From the NCBI GenBank assembly GCA_031296325.1, contig JARLFY010000030.1, positions 1 through 64,000 of the forward strand: a DNA stretch of 64,000 nucleotides. The letters run 5' to 3'. Positions 9,788 to 19,124 of this stretch are shown in pieces; positions within the stretch are counted from its first letter, which is position 1, and every line of letters begins with the position of its first letter. Both the position numbers and the translations under genes were made by a program. Under the pieces are notes generated by a model, which saw only the letters and a list, made by a program, of their open reading frames with translations, was not told the origin of the DNA and searched no databases. Source of the stretch: Acidobacteriaceae bacterium (GTDB lineage: Bacteria; Acidobacteriota; Terriglobia; Terriglobales; Acidobacteriaceae).

Positions 9788-10395
9788 CTCCTCAACTCGT
9801 ACCACAGCAACACGTTGACCTCGGCGCCACAAGCCCGAGCGGTTCGCAATCCGCCAGCTCGCACCTGAGCGAAGAGCAGATCGACCAGCTACTTGCCCGT
9901 CGCGACGGAGCCATCGCCCCAGAACTGGCCCTCGCCGAGGCCCATCTGCTGGTCTGCGAGTCCTGCGCCGCCGAGTTGGCCAGCCTGCGCACCTCGCTCG
10001 TCCTCTTCCGCGAGGCCAGCGACGCCTACGCCGAGAGCCAGTTTCTGCATCAGCCGAACCTGATTCGTCCGCGATGGGCGGCTCCGTCGCGCCGTCCCGC
10101 GTTCTCGCACCTCTTTGCTCCGGCCTACTGGTTCGCCGCCGCAGCCATGCTTATGACCACGTTTCTGCCTATGCAGGTTTTGCATCGGCATACTCTTCCG
10201 ACGCCGCAACCAGCGGCTGTCGCCAGCGTATCAGCCTCCCCCGTCCAATCCGACGAGGCGCTGCTGAACGATGTCAACAGCGAGATCTCCGCATCGGTTC
10301 CCAGCTCGATGCAGGCGCTTGCTGATCCCTCGACCGACGAATCTACCGTTTCCACCGAACCAAACGAGACCACTTCACCCCAAAGGAAGAACTAA
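9784..10395 (+). CDS. Putative anti-sigma factor with zinc-finger-like N-terminus and one TM segment
   Basis: Overlaps the sigma-factor stop by 4 nt (ATGA); HLSEEQIDQLLARRDG...AEAHLLVCESCAAEL; hydrophobic AYWFAAAAMLMTTF. Confidence 0.72.
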   Translation: MTPQLVPQQHVDLGATSPSGSQSASSHLSEEQIDQLLARRDGAIAPELALAEAHLLVCESCAAELASLRTSLVLFREASDAYAESQFLHQPNLIRPRWAAPSRRPAFSHLFAPAYWFAAAAMLMTTFLPMQVLHRHTLPTPQPAAVASVSASPVQSDEALLNDVNSEISASVPSSMQALADPSTDESTVSTEPNETTSPQRKN

Positions 10396-10399
10396 AACT

Positions 10400-11083
10400 A
10401 TGACCCCCAAATCAACCTTCACATCGCTATTTTCTGTGGCCGCACTCGCGCTCTGCGGCTCCATCGCCCTCGCCCAGCAGCCTCCGGCTCCGGCACCAGC
10501 CGACGATGCAACCACACAAGCCGCTCCCGTTGAGCGCCAGACCCCTCCGGATGGCGCGATGCAGCCCGGCACAATGCACCACCCCGGCATGATGCAGCAC
10601 GGCAAGATGCAGGCTCAGGCGCAGCACAAGGATGCGGGCATGCAGGCCAAGGGACACGAGGGATTCAAGCCCGAGGGCATGTGGTGGAAGAACCCCATGG
10701 TCGTGCAGAAGCTCGCTCTGACGCCCGACCAGATCACGCGCATCAACGGAGTCTTTGAGAAGAGCCGCCTCGAACTCATCGACCTGAAGGCAAATCTGGA
10801 GAAGCAGGATCTCTTCCTTGAGCCGCTGATGAGCGCCAACCCGGTTGATACCACCAAGGCTCTCGCCCAGATCCACAAGGTTGCAGAGGCCCGCGCCGAA
10901 CTCGAAGAGGCACACGCCAGAATGCTTCTCGGCATCCGCGGCGTTCTCACCCCTGAGCAGTGGACCAAACTCAGCTCCCATGTTGGCCCTGGCGCACCCG
11001 GCCCCGGAGGCCCTGGAGCGCCCGTCGGATTCGACGGCGGACGCGGTCGCAACCCGCATGTCGATGGCCCGGAAGTAAACTAG
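10400..11083 (+). CDS. Periplasmic Spy/CpxP-like (LTxxQ) protein with Met/His-rich segment
   Basis: Signal peptide; MHHPGMMQHGKMQAQAQHKDAGMQAKGHEG; LALTPDQITRINGVFEKSRLELIDLKANLEKQDLFLEPLM; LTPEQWTKL. Confidence 0.78.
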   Translation: MTPKSTFTSLFSVAALALCGSIALAQQPPAPAPADDATTQAAPVERQTPPDGAMQPGTMHHPGMMQHGKMQAQAQHKDAGMQAKGHEGFKPEGMWWKNPMVVQKLALTPDQITRINGVFEKSRLELIDLKANLEKQDLFLEPLMSANPVDTTKALAQIHKVAEARAELEEAHARMLLGIRGVLTPEQWTKLSSHVGPGAPGPGGPGAPVGFDGGRGRNPHVDGPEVN

Positions 11084-11156
11084 CTCCGACTCACGTCGGA
11101 CTCAAGCAGCGGCAGGCGCTGCCACAAGCAGCAAACCTTACCGCATCCAGCAAAAA

Positions 11157-11190
11157 GGGGTACCCGCAACACTCGGGTACCCCTTCTTTT
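11157..11190. terminator. Rho-independent, probably bidirectional terminator between the Spy-like gene and the convergent GntR gene
   Basis: GGGGTACCCG-caacact-CGGGTACCCC followed by TTCTTTT, with an A tract on the other side. Confidence 0.85.
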
Positions 11191-11203
11191 GCATGTCTCT
11201 CGC

Positions 11204-12001
11204 CTATCTTTCCATCGCCTGCAAAAACGACTTCAGGTGTCGTCTATCCTGAGCGGGCAGAATGGGCAGGTAGAACTCTCGCAGATGGCTGCGCACGGCG
11301 CAGGCGGCCTGATGCGCCTCGCCCTTCTGAATCGCCTCCACGATGGCGGCATGCTGCTGTAGCGTCTCCTCGCGACTGCGCGGCTCGGAGGAGCGAAGAG
11401 TGTTCTCGATCATCGTGCGGATGGGCTCATTCAGCGCTTGAAAGACGAGGTGGAAGATTCGGTTTCCGCTGGCCACAATCACCGCCTCGTGGAAGTTCGC
11501 ATCCTGCTCGGCAAAGCTGTGCAGATCGGTCGTCGCCTGCATCTTGCGCAGCGCCTCGTGCAGGCCGCTCAGATGGCTCTTCGGCTGTGTGCTGGCCAAT
11601 GCCGCGGCGGAGGAATCCAACACAACCCGCATCTCCAGCAACTCCAGAGCCGAGGTACAGCCTGTCTGTAGCAGGCTGTCGAAGACGCGCGCGATTCCAA
11701 CGCTCGGCGTTCCCAGCACCTTCGATCCTCCCGGATCGCCGGGGCGCACCGAGATCAGCCCAATGTTTTCCGCCACGCGCAGAGCCTCGCGAACCGTCGG
11801 ACGGCTGACCTGAAACTCAACCATCATCGCTCGCTCCGACGGCAGACGCGATCCGGGAGCCAGCTTTCCGCTCAAAATCGCATGCTGTAGCTGCTCTACA
11901 ATCTGCTCGTGCGCCCGCGTCGAGCGGACGATAGAAAAGGGAGAGACCTTTGCGCCAGAAGTTAGCGGATCCATTTCTAAATAGTAGCACCGCGTATACA
12001 C
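11204..12001 (-). CDS. GntR-family transcriptional regulator, FadR/FCD subfamily
   Basis: wHTH IVEQLQHAILSGKLAPGSRLPSERAMMVEFQVSRPTVREALRVAENIGLI; all-alpha effector domain LLEMRVVLDSSAAALA...DANFHEAVIVASGNRI; start could be 11974 (MDPLTSG). Confidence 0.9.
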   Translation of the reverse strand: MYTRCYYLEMDPLTSGAKVSPFSIVRSTRAHEQIVEQLQHAILSGKLAPGSRLPSERAMMVEFQVSRPTVREALRVAENIGLISVRPGDPGGSKVLGTPSVGIARVFDSLLQTGCTSALELLEMRVVLDSSAAALASTQPKSHLSGLHEALRKMQATTDLHSFAEQDANFHEAVIVASGNRIFHLVFQALNEPIRTMIENTLRSSEPRSREETLQQHAAIVEAIQKGEAHQAACAVRSHLREFYLPILPAQDRRHLKSFLQAMER

Positions 12002-12006
12002 GGTTG

Positions 12007-12021
12007 ACTGGTAAGGCCAGT
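12007..12021. promoter_or_regulatory. Candidate FCD/GntR operator ACTGGTAAGGCCAGT in the gntR-lrgA intergenic region
   Basis: Imperfect palindrome just upstream of the gntR start; resembles the TNGT-N3-ACNA style of FadR-subfamily sites. Confidence 0.45.
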
Positions 12022-12074
12022 AATGTTAGGCTTGATTTCGGATGAAAAGAATCGCCAAATCGCAACGACTGGCC

Positions 12075-12185
12075 AGATTAGAGCAGTTCCGATAATGATG
12101 GAGACCGTTGCGGAGTGAGCAAAAGCAGATTCCTTCGCTTTGCTACGGAATGACAAACAAATTGGTCGATAGCAATTCCGAAAGG
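12075..12185 (-). repeat. Near full-length type-B dispersed repeat in the gntR-lrgA intergenic region
   Basis: TTAGAGCAGTTCCGATAATGATGGAGACCGTTGCGGAGTGAGCAAAAGCAGATTCCTTCGCTTTGCTACGGAATGACAAACAAATTGGTCGATAGCAATTCCGAA. Confidence 0.88.
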
Positions 12186-12228
12186 GTTTCACCTCCGATT
12201 CTCTACAGTCGTCGCCACAAACAAAACC

Positions 12229-12612
12229 ATGAAAACTTTCAAAGTCATCCTCGGATTCAGCATCCTCATCGGCTTTCAACTCGCTGGGATGGGGCTTCAC
12301 AAAGTCGGAGTGCCGCTGCCTGCGGGCGTTCTGGGCCTGCTCCTGTTCACCACGGCGCTGGCGATCGAGATCGTCAAAGTCGAGTGGGTAGAGACCACCG
12401 CCGACTTTCTAGTTCGCCACATGCTGCTTCTGTTTATCCCGCTGATGGCGGGCCTGACCCAGATGTCCGCCGAGTTGCGCCGCGACGGAGTGGCTCTGCT
12501 GGCCAGTCTCATCGCCAGCCTCATCGCCGTGCTGCTGACCACGGGCGGCCTGGCCCACTTCCTGTTGCGCGATGTTGTTCCTGCCGCCGCCACGGAGCCG
12601 GAAGACAAATGA
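12229..12612 (+). CDS. lrgA: CidA/LrgA family membrane protein
   Basis: GFQLAGMGLHKVGVPLPAGVLGLLLFTTAL, LLFIPLMAGLTQ. Confidence 0.88.
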   Translation: MKTFKVILGFSILIGFQLAGMGLHKVGVPLPAGVLGLLLFTTALAIEIVKVEWVETTADFLVRHMLLLFIPLMAGLTQMSAELRRDGVALLASLIASLIAVLLTTGGLAHFLLRDVVPAAATEPEDK

Positions 12613-13304
12613 GAGCGCTGACCGAGGTCTTCAACTCACCCGCCTTTGCCATCGGCATGACCCTCGTTCTGTACTGGGCTTCGTTGCGCGTGCAGAAGCG
12701 TTATATGTGGGCAAGCCCCCTGGTCACAGCCTCCCTTGCATTGGTGCTTCTGCTCTACGTTCTCCGCATCCCGTATGCGGACTATCGCATCGGCGGAAAC
12801 GTCTTCACCTATCTGCTGGGGCCGGCGACCGTCGCGCTCGGCGTGCCGATGTACAAGCAGGGAATCAAACTGAAAGGATCGCTGCGACGCTTGCTGGTGG
12901 TCGTGCTGGCCGGATCCATCGTCGGAATGTTCACCGCCGGAATCGTGGCATGGCTCTTCGGAGCCTCGCATGAGGTCATCATGTCGACCCTGCCCAAGTC
13001 CGTGACCACGCCGATTGCGATTCAGGTTTCGGCAGAATTGCATGGCAACCCAGCGATTACCGCAGCGATGGTTCTGGTCACCGGAGTTCTGGGCAGCATC
13101 GTTGGCCCGTCGGTTCTGCGCATGTCGCACATCTTTCACGACAACGCTCACGGCGCGGCGATTGGAACCTCGTCCCACGCCGTCGGAACCGCTTCCCTGC
13201 TTCGCACCTCCGAGGTGCAAGGCTCTGTGTCTTCGCTGGCGATGGCGATGGCGGGAGTCATCACCTCGATTCTAGCAATGCTGCTCACCTGGTACTGGCA
13301 CTAA
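12609..13304 (+). CDS. lrgB: LrgB/CidB family membrane protein
   Basis: ATG at 12609 overlaps the lrgA stop; LLGPATVALGVPMYKQ, LPKSVTTPIAIQVSAELHGNPAITA, GTSSHAVGTASLL. Confidence 0.93.
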   Translation: MRALTEVFNSPAFAIGMTLVLYWASLRVQKRYMWASPLVTASLALVLLLYVLRIPYADYRIGGNVFTYLLGPATVALGVPMYKQGIKLKGSLRRLLVVVLAGSIVGMFTAGIVAWLFGASHEVIMSTLPKSVTTPIAIQVSAELHGNPAITAAMVLVTGVLGSIVGPSVLRMSHIFHDNAHGAAIGTSSHAVGTASLLRTSEVQGSVSSLAMAMAGVITSILAMLLTWYWH

Positions 13305-13318
13305 ACTTCCAAGAGCAA

Positions 13319-13372
13319 AAATCGTTACGAAAAGGAATTCAATCCCCTTTCCGTAACGATTCTCTTTTCTTC
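13319..13372 (+). terminator. Rho-independent terminator between lrgB and recA
   Basis: ATCGTTACGaAAAGG-N-CCTTTcCGTAACGAT followed by TCTCTTTTCTT. Confidence 0.8.
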
Positions 13373-13414
13373 ACAAGCCAATGTTCTGCAACGCAGCGCT
13401 GTTGCCTGTGCGGA

Positions 13415-14491
13415 CTACTTCTTGCCCTTGACCACTTCCGCTGCGAGCGATACCGCTCCAGCCGGAACCGCAGGAATCTCCGATGCAGCGACCAGAGCTG
13501 CGCCGATGCCGAGCTTCTTGCGCAGTTCGCTATCGACCCGTGCGAAGACGTCCTTGTTCTCCTTCAGGAAGCCGCGCACATTCTCGCGTCCCTGTCCGAT
13601 GCGTTCGCCCTGAAAGCTGTACCACGCGCCGCTCTTGTCGACGATGCCGTTGGCCACTGCAAGGTCCAGCGCATCGCCCTCGCGCGAGATTCCCTCGCCG
13701 TAGAGAATGTCGAACTCGGCGTCGCGGAACGGAGCCGCGACCTTGTTCTTCACAATCTTGACCTTGGTGCGCGAGCCAACCACCACGTCGCCCTCTTTGA
13801 CCGCGCCGATGCGGCGAATGTCGATGCGCATGGACGAGTAGAACTTCAGCGCCTTGCCGCCGGTCGTCGTCTCCGGATTGCCGAACATGACGCCAATCTT
13901 GTCGCGAATCTGATTAATGAAGATCAGGCAGGTGCGCGACTTCGAGACCGTTCCGGTCAGTTTGCGCAGAGCCTGCGACATCAACCGCGCCTGCAAGCCC
14001 ATATGCGAATCGCCCATCTCGCCGTCGAGTTCGGCCTTGGGAACCAGCGCGGCGACCGAATCGACCACCAGAACGTCAATCGCGCCCGAACGCACCAGCG
14101 CCTCGACGATCTCCAACGCCTGCTCGCCATAGTCCGGCTGCGAGATCAGCAGGTTGTCGATGTCCACGCCCAGTTTCCTCGCATAGGCCGGGTCGAGCGC
14201 GTGCTCTGCATCGACGAAGGCCGCGAGACCGCCCGCCTTCTGCGCTTCGGCGATGATCTGCAACGTAATCGTCGTCTTGCCCGAGGACTCCGGCCCGAAG
14301 ATCTCGATGACGCGTCCGCGCGGCACTCCGCCCACACCCAGCGCGGAGTCGAAGGAGATCGAGCCGGTCGAGATGACCGCGATCGGAACCACCGCTTCCT
14401 TTGACCCGAGACGCATCACCGAGCCTTTGCCAAACTGCTTTTCCAGTGCTGCGAGTGCGGTCTCTATTGCTCTGTTGCGATCATCGGCCAC
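13415..14491 (-). CDS. recA: Recombinase RecA
   Basis: [118 protein letters not shown]. Confidence 0.99.
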   Translation of the reverse strand: MADDRNRAIETALAALEKQFGKGSVMRLGSKEAVVPIAVISTGSISFDSALGVGGVPRGRVIEIFGPESSGKTTITLQIIAEAQKAGGLAAFVDAEHALDPAYARKLGVDIDNLLISQPDYGEQALEIVEALVRSGAIDVLVVDSVAALVPKAELDGEMGDSHMGLQARLMSQALRKLTGTVSKSRTCLIFINQIRDKIGVMFGNPETTTGGKALKFYSSMRIDIRRIGAVKEGDVVVGSRTKVKIVKNKVAAPFRDAEFDILYGEGISREGDALDLAVANGIVDKSGAWYSFQGERIGQGRENVRGFLKENKDVFARVDSELRKKLGIGAALVAASEIPAVPAGAVSLAAEVVKGKK

Positions 14492-14676
14492 GGCTTAATT
14501 CTCCTGATTGGAAGGTCAAGACGAATTCTAGCATCCAAATCGGGAACAAGCGAATAAAAAACGAACTGTTCGCCAGATTGTTTTCCTTCCAGTCCGCTGA
14601 GCCGCTGAATTCCGGGCATTACAGCGAAATTTCGCCACGTTCCCCCGTAAGCGTATATCCTAGTTTCAATAGGTAT

Positions 14677-14801
14677 ACGTCTTCAGGGCGGGGTGCGATT
14701 CCCCACCGGCGGTGATAGCCCGCAAGCGCCTGCGCAAGCAGGGTCAGCAGATCTGGTCAGATTCCAGAGCCGACGGTAACAGTCCGGATGAAAGAAGATG
14801 T
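14677..14801 (+). promoter_or_regulatory. FMN riboswitch (RFN element)
   Basis: TCTTCAGGGCGGGGTGCGATTCCCCACCGGCGGTGATAGCCCGCAAGCGCC...GGTCAGCAGATCTGGTCAGATTCCAGAGCCGACGGTAACAGTCCGGATGAAAGAAGA: conserved RFN core immediately upstream of ribB. Confidence 0.96.
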
Positions 14802-14900
14802 ACCAGTCGACCATGGGCCACAGAGATCGCGGCCAGTTTGCTCTGCTTGGGATGTTCGCGCCCTGAAACGCCTGCCTCTGATCCTGCGAGGAGCGTCAAA

Positions 14901-15593
14901 TTGTCCGCCTTTACCAGCCTTCCCGATTCAGCCATCGCCGTTGCCCATACCCCCGCCGCGTACTCTCCCAATGCCCCCGTCGAAGAGCGTTTTGCTCAGG
15001 CTATGAACGACATGCGCCGTGGGCATCCGGTGGTTCTGGTGGACGATTTCGACCGCGAGAATGAGGCCGACCTGATTCTCGCCGCCGAAAAGATTACCCC
15101 CAAAACCATGGCTCTGCTGATCCGCGAGTGCAGCGGAATCGTCTGTCTGTGTCTGGACAACGCGACCGCCGACCGTCTCGAACTGCCTATGATGGTGGCC
15201 AGCAACGAGAGCCGCTTCCAGACCGCCTTCACGGTGACCATCGAGGCTCGCCACGGCGTCACCACCGGAGTCTCGGCGCAGGATCGCGTTACCACAATTC
15301 GCGCGGCCATCGCCGACAACGCGCGCCCGGAGGACATCGTCCGTCCCGGTCACGTCTTCCCCCTGCGCGCGGCGGAGAACGGCGTTCTGGGCCGCGAGGG
15401 CCACACCGAGGGCTCGATCGATCTGGCGATCATGGCTGGCTTCAAGCCCGCTGCGATCCTGAGCGAGTTGACCAACCCCGACGGCACCATGACCAAGGGC
15501 GAGCAGATCCAGCAGTTCGCCGAGAAGCATCGGATGGTGATCCTCAGCATTCAGGAATTGATCGAGCGCCGCCGCTCTGCACAGAAGAATTAG
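14901..15593 (+). CDS. ribB: 3,4-dihydroxy-2-butanone 4-phosphate synthase; likely TTG start
   Basis: [85 protein letters not shown] at 14901 preceded by GAGGAG. The listed ORF start at 14712 lies inside the riboswitch. Confidence 0.93.
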   Translation: MSAFTSLPDSAIAVAHTPAAYSPNAPVEERFAQAMNDMRRGHPVVLVDDFDRENEADLILAAEKITPKTMALLIRECSGIVCLCLDNATADRLELPMMVASNESRFQTAFTVTIEARHGVTTGVSAQDRVTTIRAAIADNARPEDIVRPGHVFPLRAAENGVLGREGHTEGSIDLAIMAGFKPAAILSELTNPDGTMTKGEQIQQFAEKHRMVILSIQELIERRRSAQKN

Positions 15594-15675
15594 AGCATTT
15601 TGCCTAATGGTCTAGACCGTCGCGACGCAACGAGCGAAGCAGAGTCGTCTGCTTCGCTGCGGAATGACAAAAAAT
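15594..15675 (-). repeat. Type-B dispersed repeat
   Basis: TAGAGCATTTTGCCTAATGGTCTAGACCGTCGCGACG...CTGCTTCGCTGCGGAATGACAAA. Confidence 0.82.
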
Positions 15676-15896
15676 CATGGCCGTCCTGAGCGACTCAGCC
15701 AATCCGCCCGTCAATAATCTGAGATGCTACCCTGAACAGAATGAATTTTGTCGCGAGCAAAGCATTTTGGTCGCAAACAAACAACATTTAACGTAGCCTT
15801 ACAGTTACAACTTCCGCGAGACGTCTGGAGCCTTTATGGGACGTGGTGTCAGGCGAGCGCGAACGCATAACTTCTGGCATGGGTGCATGAGGGTGA

Positions 15897-18800
15897 ATGG
15901 GCATACAAGTTGCTTTAAATCACCGGACAACGTACCGGTACGACAAGGCTGTATCTCTGGGTCCGCAGGTGATCCAGTTGCGTCCTGCGCCGCACTGTCG
16001 GACTCCGATTCTCAGCTACTCGCTTAGCGTCACGCCCTCCGATCATCTGCTCAACTGGCAGCTTGATCCGCACTCCAACTATCTGGCGCGCTTTCTCTTT
16101 CCCCACAAGACGAATGAGTTTGTGGTGGAAGTAACTCTGGTCGCGGATCTGTCTCCATACAATCCCTTCAACTTCTTTCTGGAGCCGGGGATCGAGGAGT
16201 TTCCCCTCTCGTATGCGCCGGAGCTGGTCAAGGATCTTGAGCCGTATCGCACGCCCGAGACGGCTGGGCCTCGGCTGAGGGATTTTCTCAGCAGCATTCC
16301 GAGCCAGAGATGCGGGACGATCAGCTTTCTGAACGATCTCAATCGCAGGGTGAGCGGCGAGATTGGCTATGGAACGCGCATGGAGCCGGGCGTACAGAGT
16401 TGCGAAGAGACGCTCGAACGGCGCATGGGATCCTGTCGCGATTCGGCATGGTTACTGGTGCAGGTTCTTCGCCATCTGGGACTGGCGGCGCGCTTTGTCT
16501 CCGGCTATCTGATCCAGTTGGCCGCAGACGAGGCAGCGCTGGACGGGGCAAGCGGGCCGATCCACGACTCCGCCGATCTACATGCGTGGGCCGAGGTCTA
16601 TCTGCCCGGAGCGGGATGGATCGGGATGGATTCCACCTCGGGACTCTTCGCCGGCGAGGGACACATTCCGCTGGTCTGCACGCCGAACGCCTCGCAGGCC
16701 GCGCCGATTGGCGGCACGGTCGAGCCAGCGCAGGTGGACTTCAACTTCTCCATGTCTGTGCGTCGCATGAACGAAACGCCCCGCCTCTCCAAGCCCTTCA
16801 GCGACGAGGAGTGGGCGAAGGTTGAAGCGGTTGCGCACCGTGTCGATGCGGAGTTGGAGGAGCAGGACGTGCGCCTGACCATGGGCGGCGAACCGACCTT
16901 CGTCGGACTCGACGAGCCGGAGAGCGCACAGTGGAACATCGAGGCGCATGGCCCGATCAAGCGGAGTCGCGGTCTGGCTCTGATTCAGTCCATTAGCAAG
17001 AAGACTGCGCCCGGAGCCATGCTGCACTACGGGCAGGGTAAGTGGTATCCCGGCGAGCCGCTGCCGCGCTGGGCGCTGAGTTGCTATTGGCGCAGCGACA
17101 GCGTCCCGGTGTGGGAGAACTGCGACCTCATTGCGCGCGAGGACGTGGACTATGGCTACGGCGTGGCCGAGGCTCTGCGCTTTGGCAAGGCGCTGACGCA
17201 ACGGCTACAGGTCAGCAGCGAGAACCTGCTGCCCGCCTACAATCCAGAAGAAGACTCGACCGAGCCTGCGGGATACATTCTGCCACTGCGCCGCCGCCAG
17301 CCGGAGGGACGACTGGGCTGGTCGAGCCAGTTGTGGTTCCCGCGACCGGAGCGGCTGGTGTTGATGGCGGGAGATTCTCCAATTGGCTTTCGCATTCCTA
17401 CCGAGACGATTCCGTGGGTCGCACCGGATGAGATTGCATACGAGTTTGACGCGGCTCCGTTTGAAGAGCGGGTCAAACTTCCCTCGTCTCCGGTTCGCTG
17501 CATGGAGTACTTCGATGTAGACCCGATTGCCGATCCGCTTCCCCCGCAATCGAGTACGGCGGAGACGGCGACGGAGCTGATCCGCCCCTCGCTGTGCGTG
17601 CAGGTGCGCGAGGGACGTCTCCACATCTTCCTGCCCTATGCGTCCAAGCTGGCGGACTATCTCGATCTGGTCGCGGCGGTCGAGGATACGTGCGCTTATC
17701 TACAGATGCCGGTGTGGCTGGAAGGCTACACTCCGCCCCACGATCCGAGGCTGCGATTCTTCAGCGTTACGCCCGACCCCGGCGTTCTGGAGATCAATCT
17801 TCCTCCCGCAAGTACGTGGGATGAGCTTGTATCCATCAACACGCTGCTCTTCGATGAGGTGCGCAAGAATCGTCTGACCGCCGAGAAGTTCAACTACGAT
17901 GGAGGCCACGTCGCAACCGGCGGAGGCAGTCACATCGTCATCGGCGGAGCGACGGTGCTGGATAGCCCGTTGCTGCGTCGTCCGAATCTTCTGCGCAGCA
18001 TGGTGTCCTTCTGGCAGAATCATCCGTCGCTGTCGTACCTGTTCTCTGGAATGTATGTTGGCCCGACCAGCCAGTATCCGCGCGTCGACGAGGCGCGCAT
18101 GGATGCCTTGTACGAGTTGGAGGTCGCCTTCCGCAATCTGCCGACCGGCGAGTGTCCCGCGTGGATCGTCGATGGACTCTTCCGCAATCTTCTGGTCGAT
18201 ATGACCGGGAACTCGCATCGGGCGGAGTTCTGCGTCGACAAACTCTTTCCTCCAGAGGGCTTCGGTCTGCAACTCGGCTTGCTGGAGTTGCGCGCCTTCG
18301 AGATGGCTCCCCACGTCCGCATGGAACTGTTGCAACTGCTCCTGGTGCGCGCGCTGGTCAGTGTGTTCTGGAAGCGACCCTTTGTAGGCAGCCTGATTCG
18401 CTGGGGAATGACGCTGCACGACCGCTTCATGCTGCCGTACTTTATCGAGCAGGACTTCTCCGACGTACTCGGTCAGTTGCGCGCGGCGGGCTACAACTTC
18501 GAGGAGCAGTGGTTTGCCGCGCATCGCGAGTTTCGTCTTCCGAAGATCGGGACGATCTCCGCGCAGGGAGTTGAACTGGAGCTGCGTCAGGCGCTGGAGC
18601 CATGGAACGTACTCGCCGAAGAGACGGCCTCTGGCGGAAAGGTTCGCACCGTGGACTCCTCGCTGGAGCGGATTCAGGTGAAGCTCTCCGGTCTGACGAC
18701 CGACTCTCGCTACGTAGTGACGTGCAATGGTCGCAAGGTTCCGCTAAGCGCCGTCGATGAGCCAGGAGTGGCCATCGCAGGCGTACGCTATCGCGCGCGG

Positions 18801-19124
18801 AAGCTGTCTGCGACCTTGCATCCCACGGTTCCGGTTCATGCGCCGCTGGTCTTCGATCTGATCGACAGTTGGAGCGAGCGGCTGATTGGCCGATGCATCT
18901 ACTATGTGGGACGACCCGACGGAACTCTGTACGCGGCCCGGCCCGCCAACGCTGCCGAGGCCAAAGAGCGGCGCAAGGAACGCTTTCAGCAGGTCGATTG
19001 TGCGTCCGGTACGGTGACGCTGCCAGAAGAGGAGGTGAATCCGATCTTCCCGATGACGCTCGATCTACGCCTGCCGTCCGGGGTGCAGGAGACACTGCTC
19101 AACAGGTCGGGAATTGCCCTATGA
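15897..19124 (+). CDS. Transglutaminase-like protein fused to DUF2126 (COG4196-type)
   Basis: N-term bacterial transglutaminase region (NHRTTYRYDKAVSLGPQVIQLRPAPHCRTPILSYSLSVTP), catalytic GSCRDSAWLLVQVLRHLGLAARFVSGYL...DLHAWAEVYLPGAGWIGMDSTSGL; long DUF2126-like C-terminal part (RLTMGGEPTFVGLDEPESAQWNIEA). Confidence 0.93.
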   Translation: MGIQVALNHRTTYRYDKAVSLGPQVIQLRPAPHCRTPILSYSLSVTPSDHLLNWQLDPHSNYLARFLFPHKTNEFVVEVTLVADLSPYNPFNFFLEPGIEEFPLSYAPELVKDLEPYRTPETAGPRLRDFLSSIPSQRCGTISFLNDLNRRVSGEIGYGTRMEPGVQSCEETLERRMGSCRDSAWLLVQVLRHLGLAARFVSGYLIQLAADEAALDGASGPIHDSADLHAWAEVYLPGAGWIGMDSTSGLFAGEGHIPLVCTPNASQAAPIGGTVEPAQVDFNFSMSVRRMNETPRLSKPFSDEEWAKVEAVAHRVDAELEEQDVRLTMGGEPTFVGLDEPESAQWNIEAHGPIKRSRGLALIQSISKKTAPGAMLHYGQGKWYPGEPLPRWALSCYWRSDSVPVWENCDLIAREDVDYGYGVAEALRFGKALTQRLQVSSENLLPAYNPEEDSTEPAGYILPLRRRQPEGRLGWSSQLWFPRPERLVLMAGDSPIGFRIPTETIPWVAPDEIAYEFDAAPFEERVKLPSSPVRCMEYFDVDPIADPLPPQSSTAETATELIRPSLCVQVREGRLHIFLPYASKLADYLDLVAAVEDTCAYLQMPVWLEGYTPPHDPRLRFFSVTPDPGVLEINLPPASTWDELVSINTLLFDEVRKNRLTAEKFNYDGGHVATGGGSHIVIGGATVLDSPLLRRPNLLRSMVSFWQNHPSLSYLFSGMYVGPTSQYPRVDEARMDALYELEVAFRNLPTGECPAWIVDGLFRNLLVDMTGNSHRAEFCVDKLFPPEGFGLQLGLLELRAFEMAPHVRMELLQLLLVRALVSVFWKRPFVGSLIRWGMTLHDRFMLPYFIEQDFSDVLGQLRAAGYNFEEQWFAAHREFRLPKIGTISAQGVELELRQALEPWNVLAEETASGGKVRTVDSSLERIQVKLSGLTTDSRYVVTCNGRKVPLSAVDEPGVAIAGVRYRARKLSATLHPTVPVHAPLVFDLIDSWSERLIGRCIYYVGRPDGTLYAARPANAAEAKERRKERFQQVDCASGTVTLPEEEVNPIFPMTLDLRLPSGVQETLLNRSGIAL

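Noticed and set aside
12108-12608. 5' extension of the lrgB ORF (12108-12608)
   Set aside because: Out of frame with lrgA, which occupies this region; low-complexity Arg/Ser-rich translation; lrgB starts credibly at ATG 12609 overlapping the lrgA stop.
18869-19120. 5' extension of the ATP-grasp ORF (18869-19120)
   Set aside because: Overlaps the conserved end of the DUF2126 gene; the family N-terminus MTIDLYQPPLRYGSAYDE begins at 19121.
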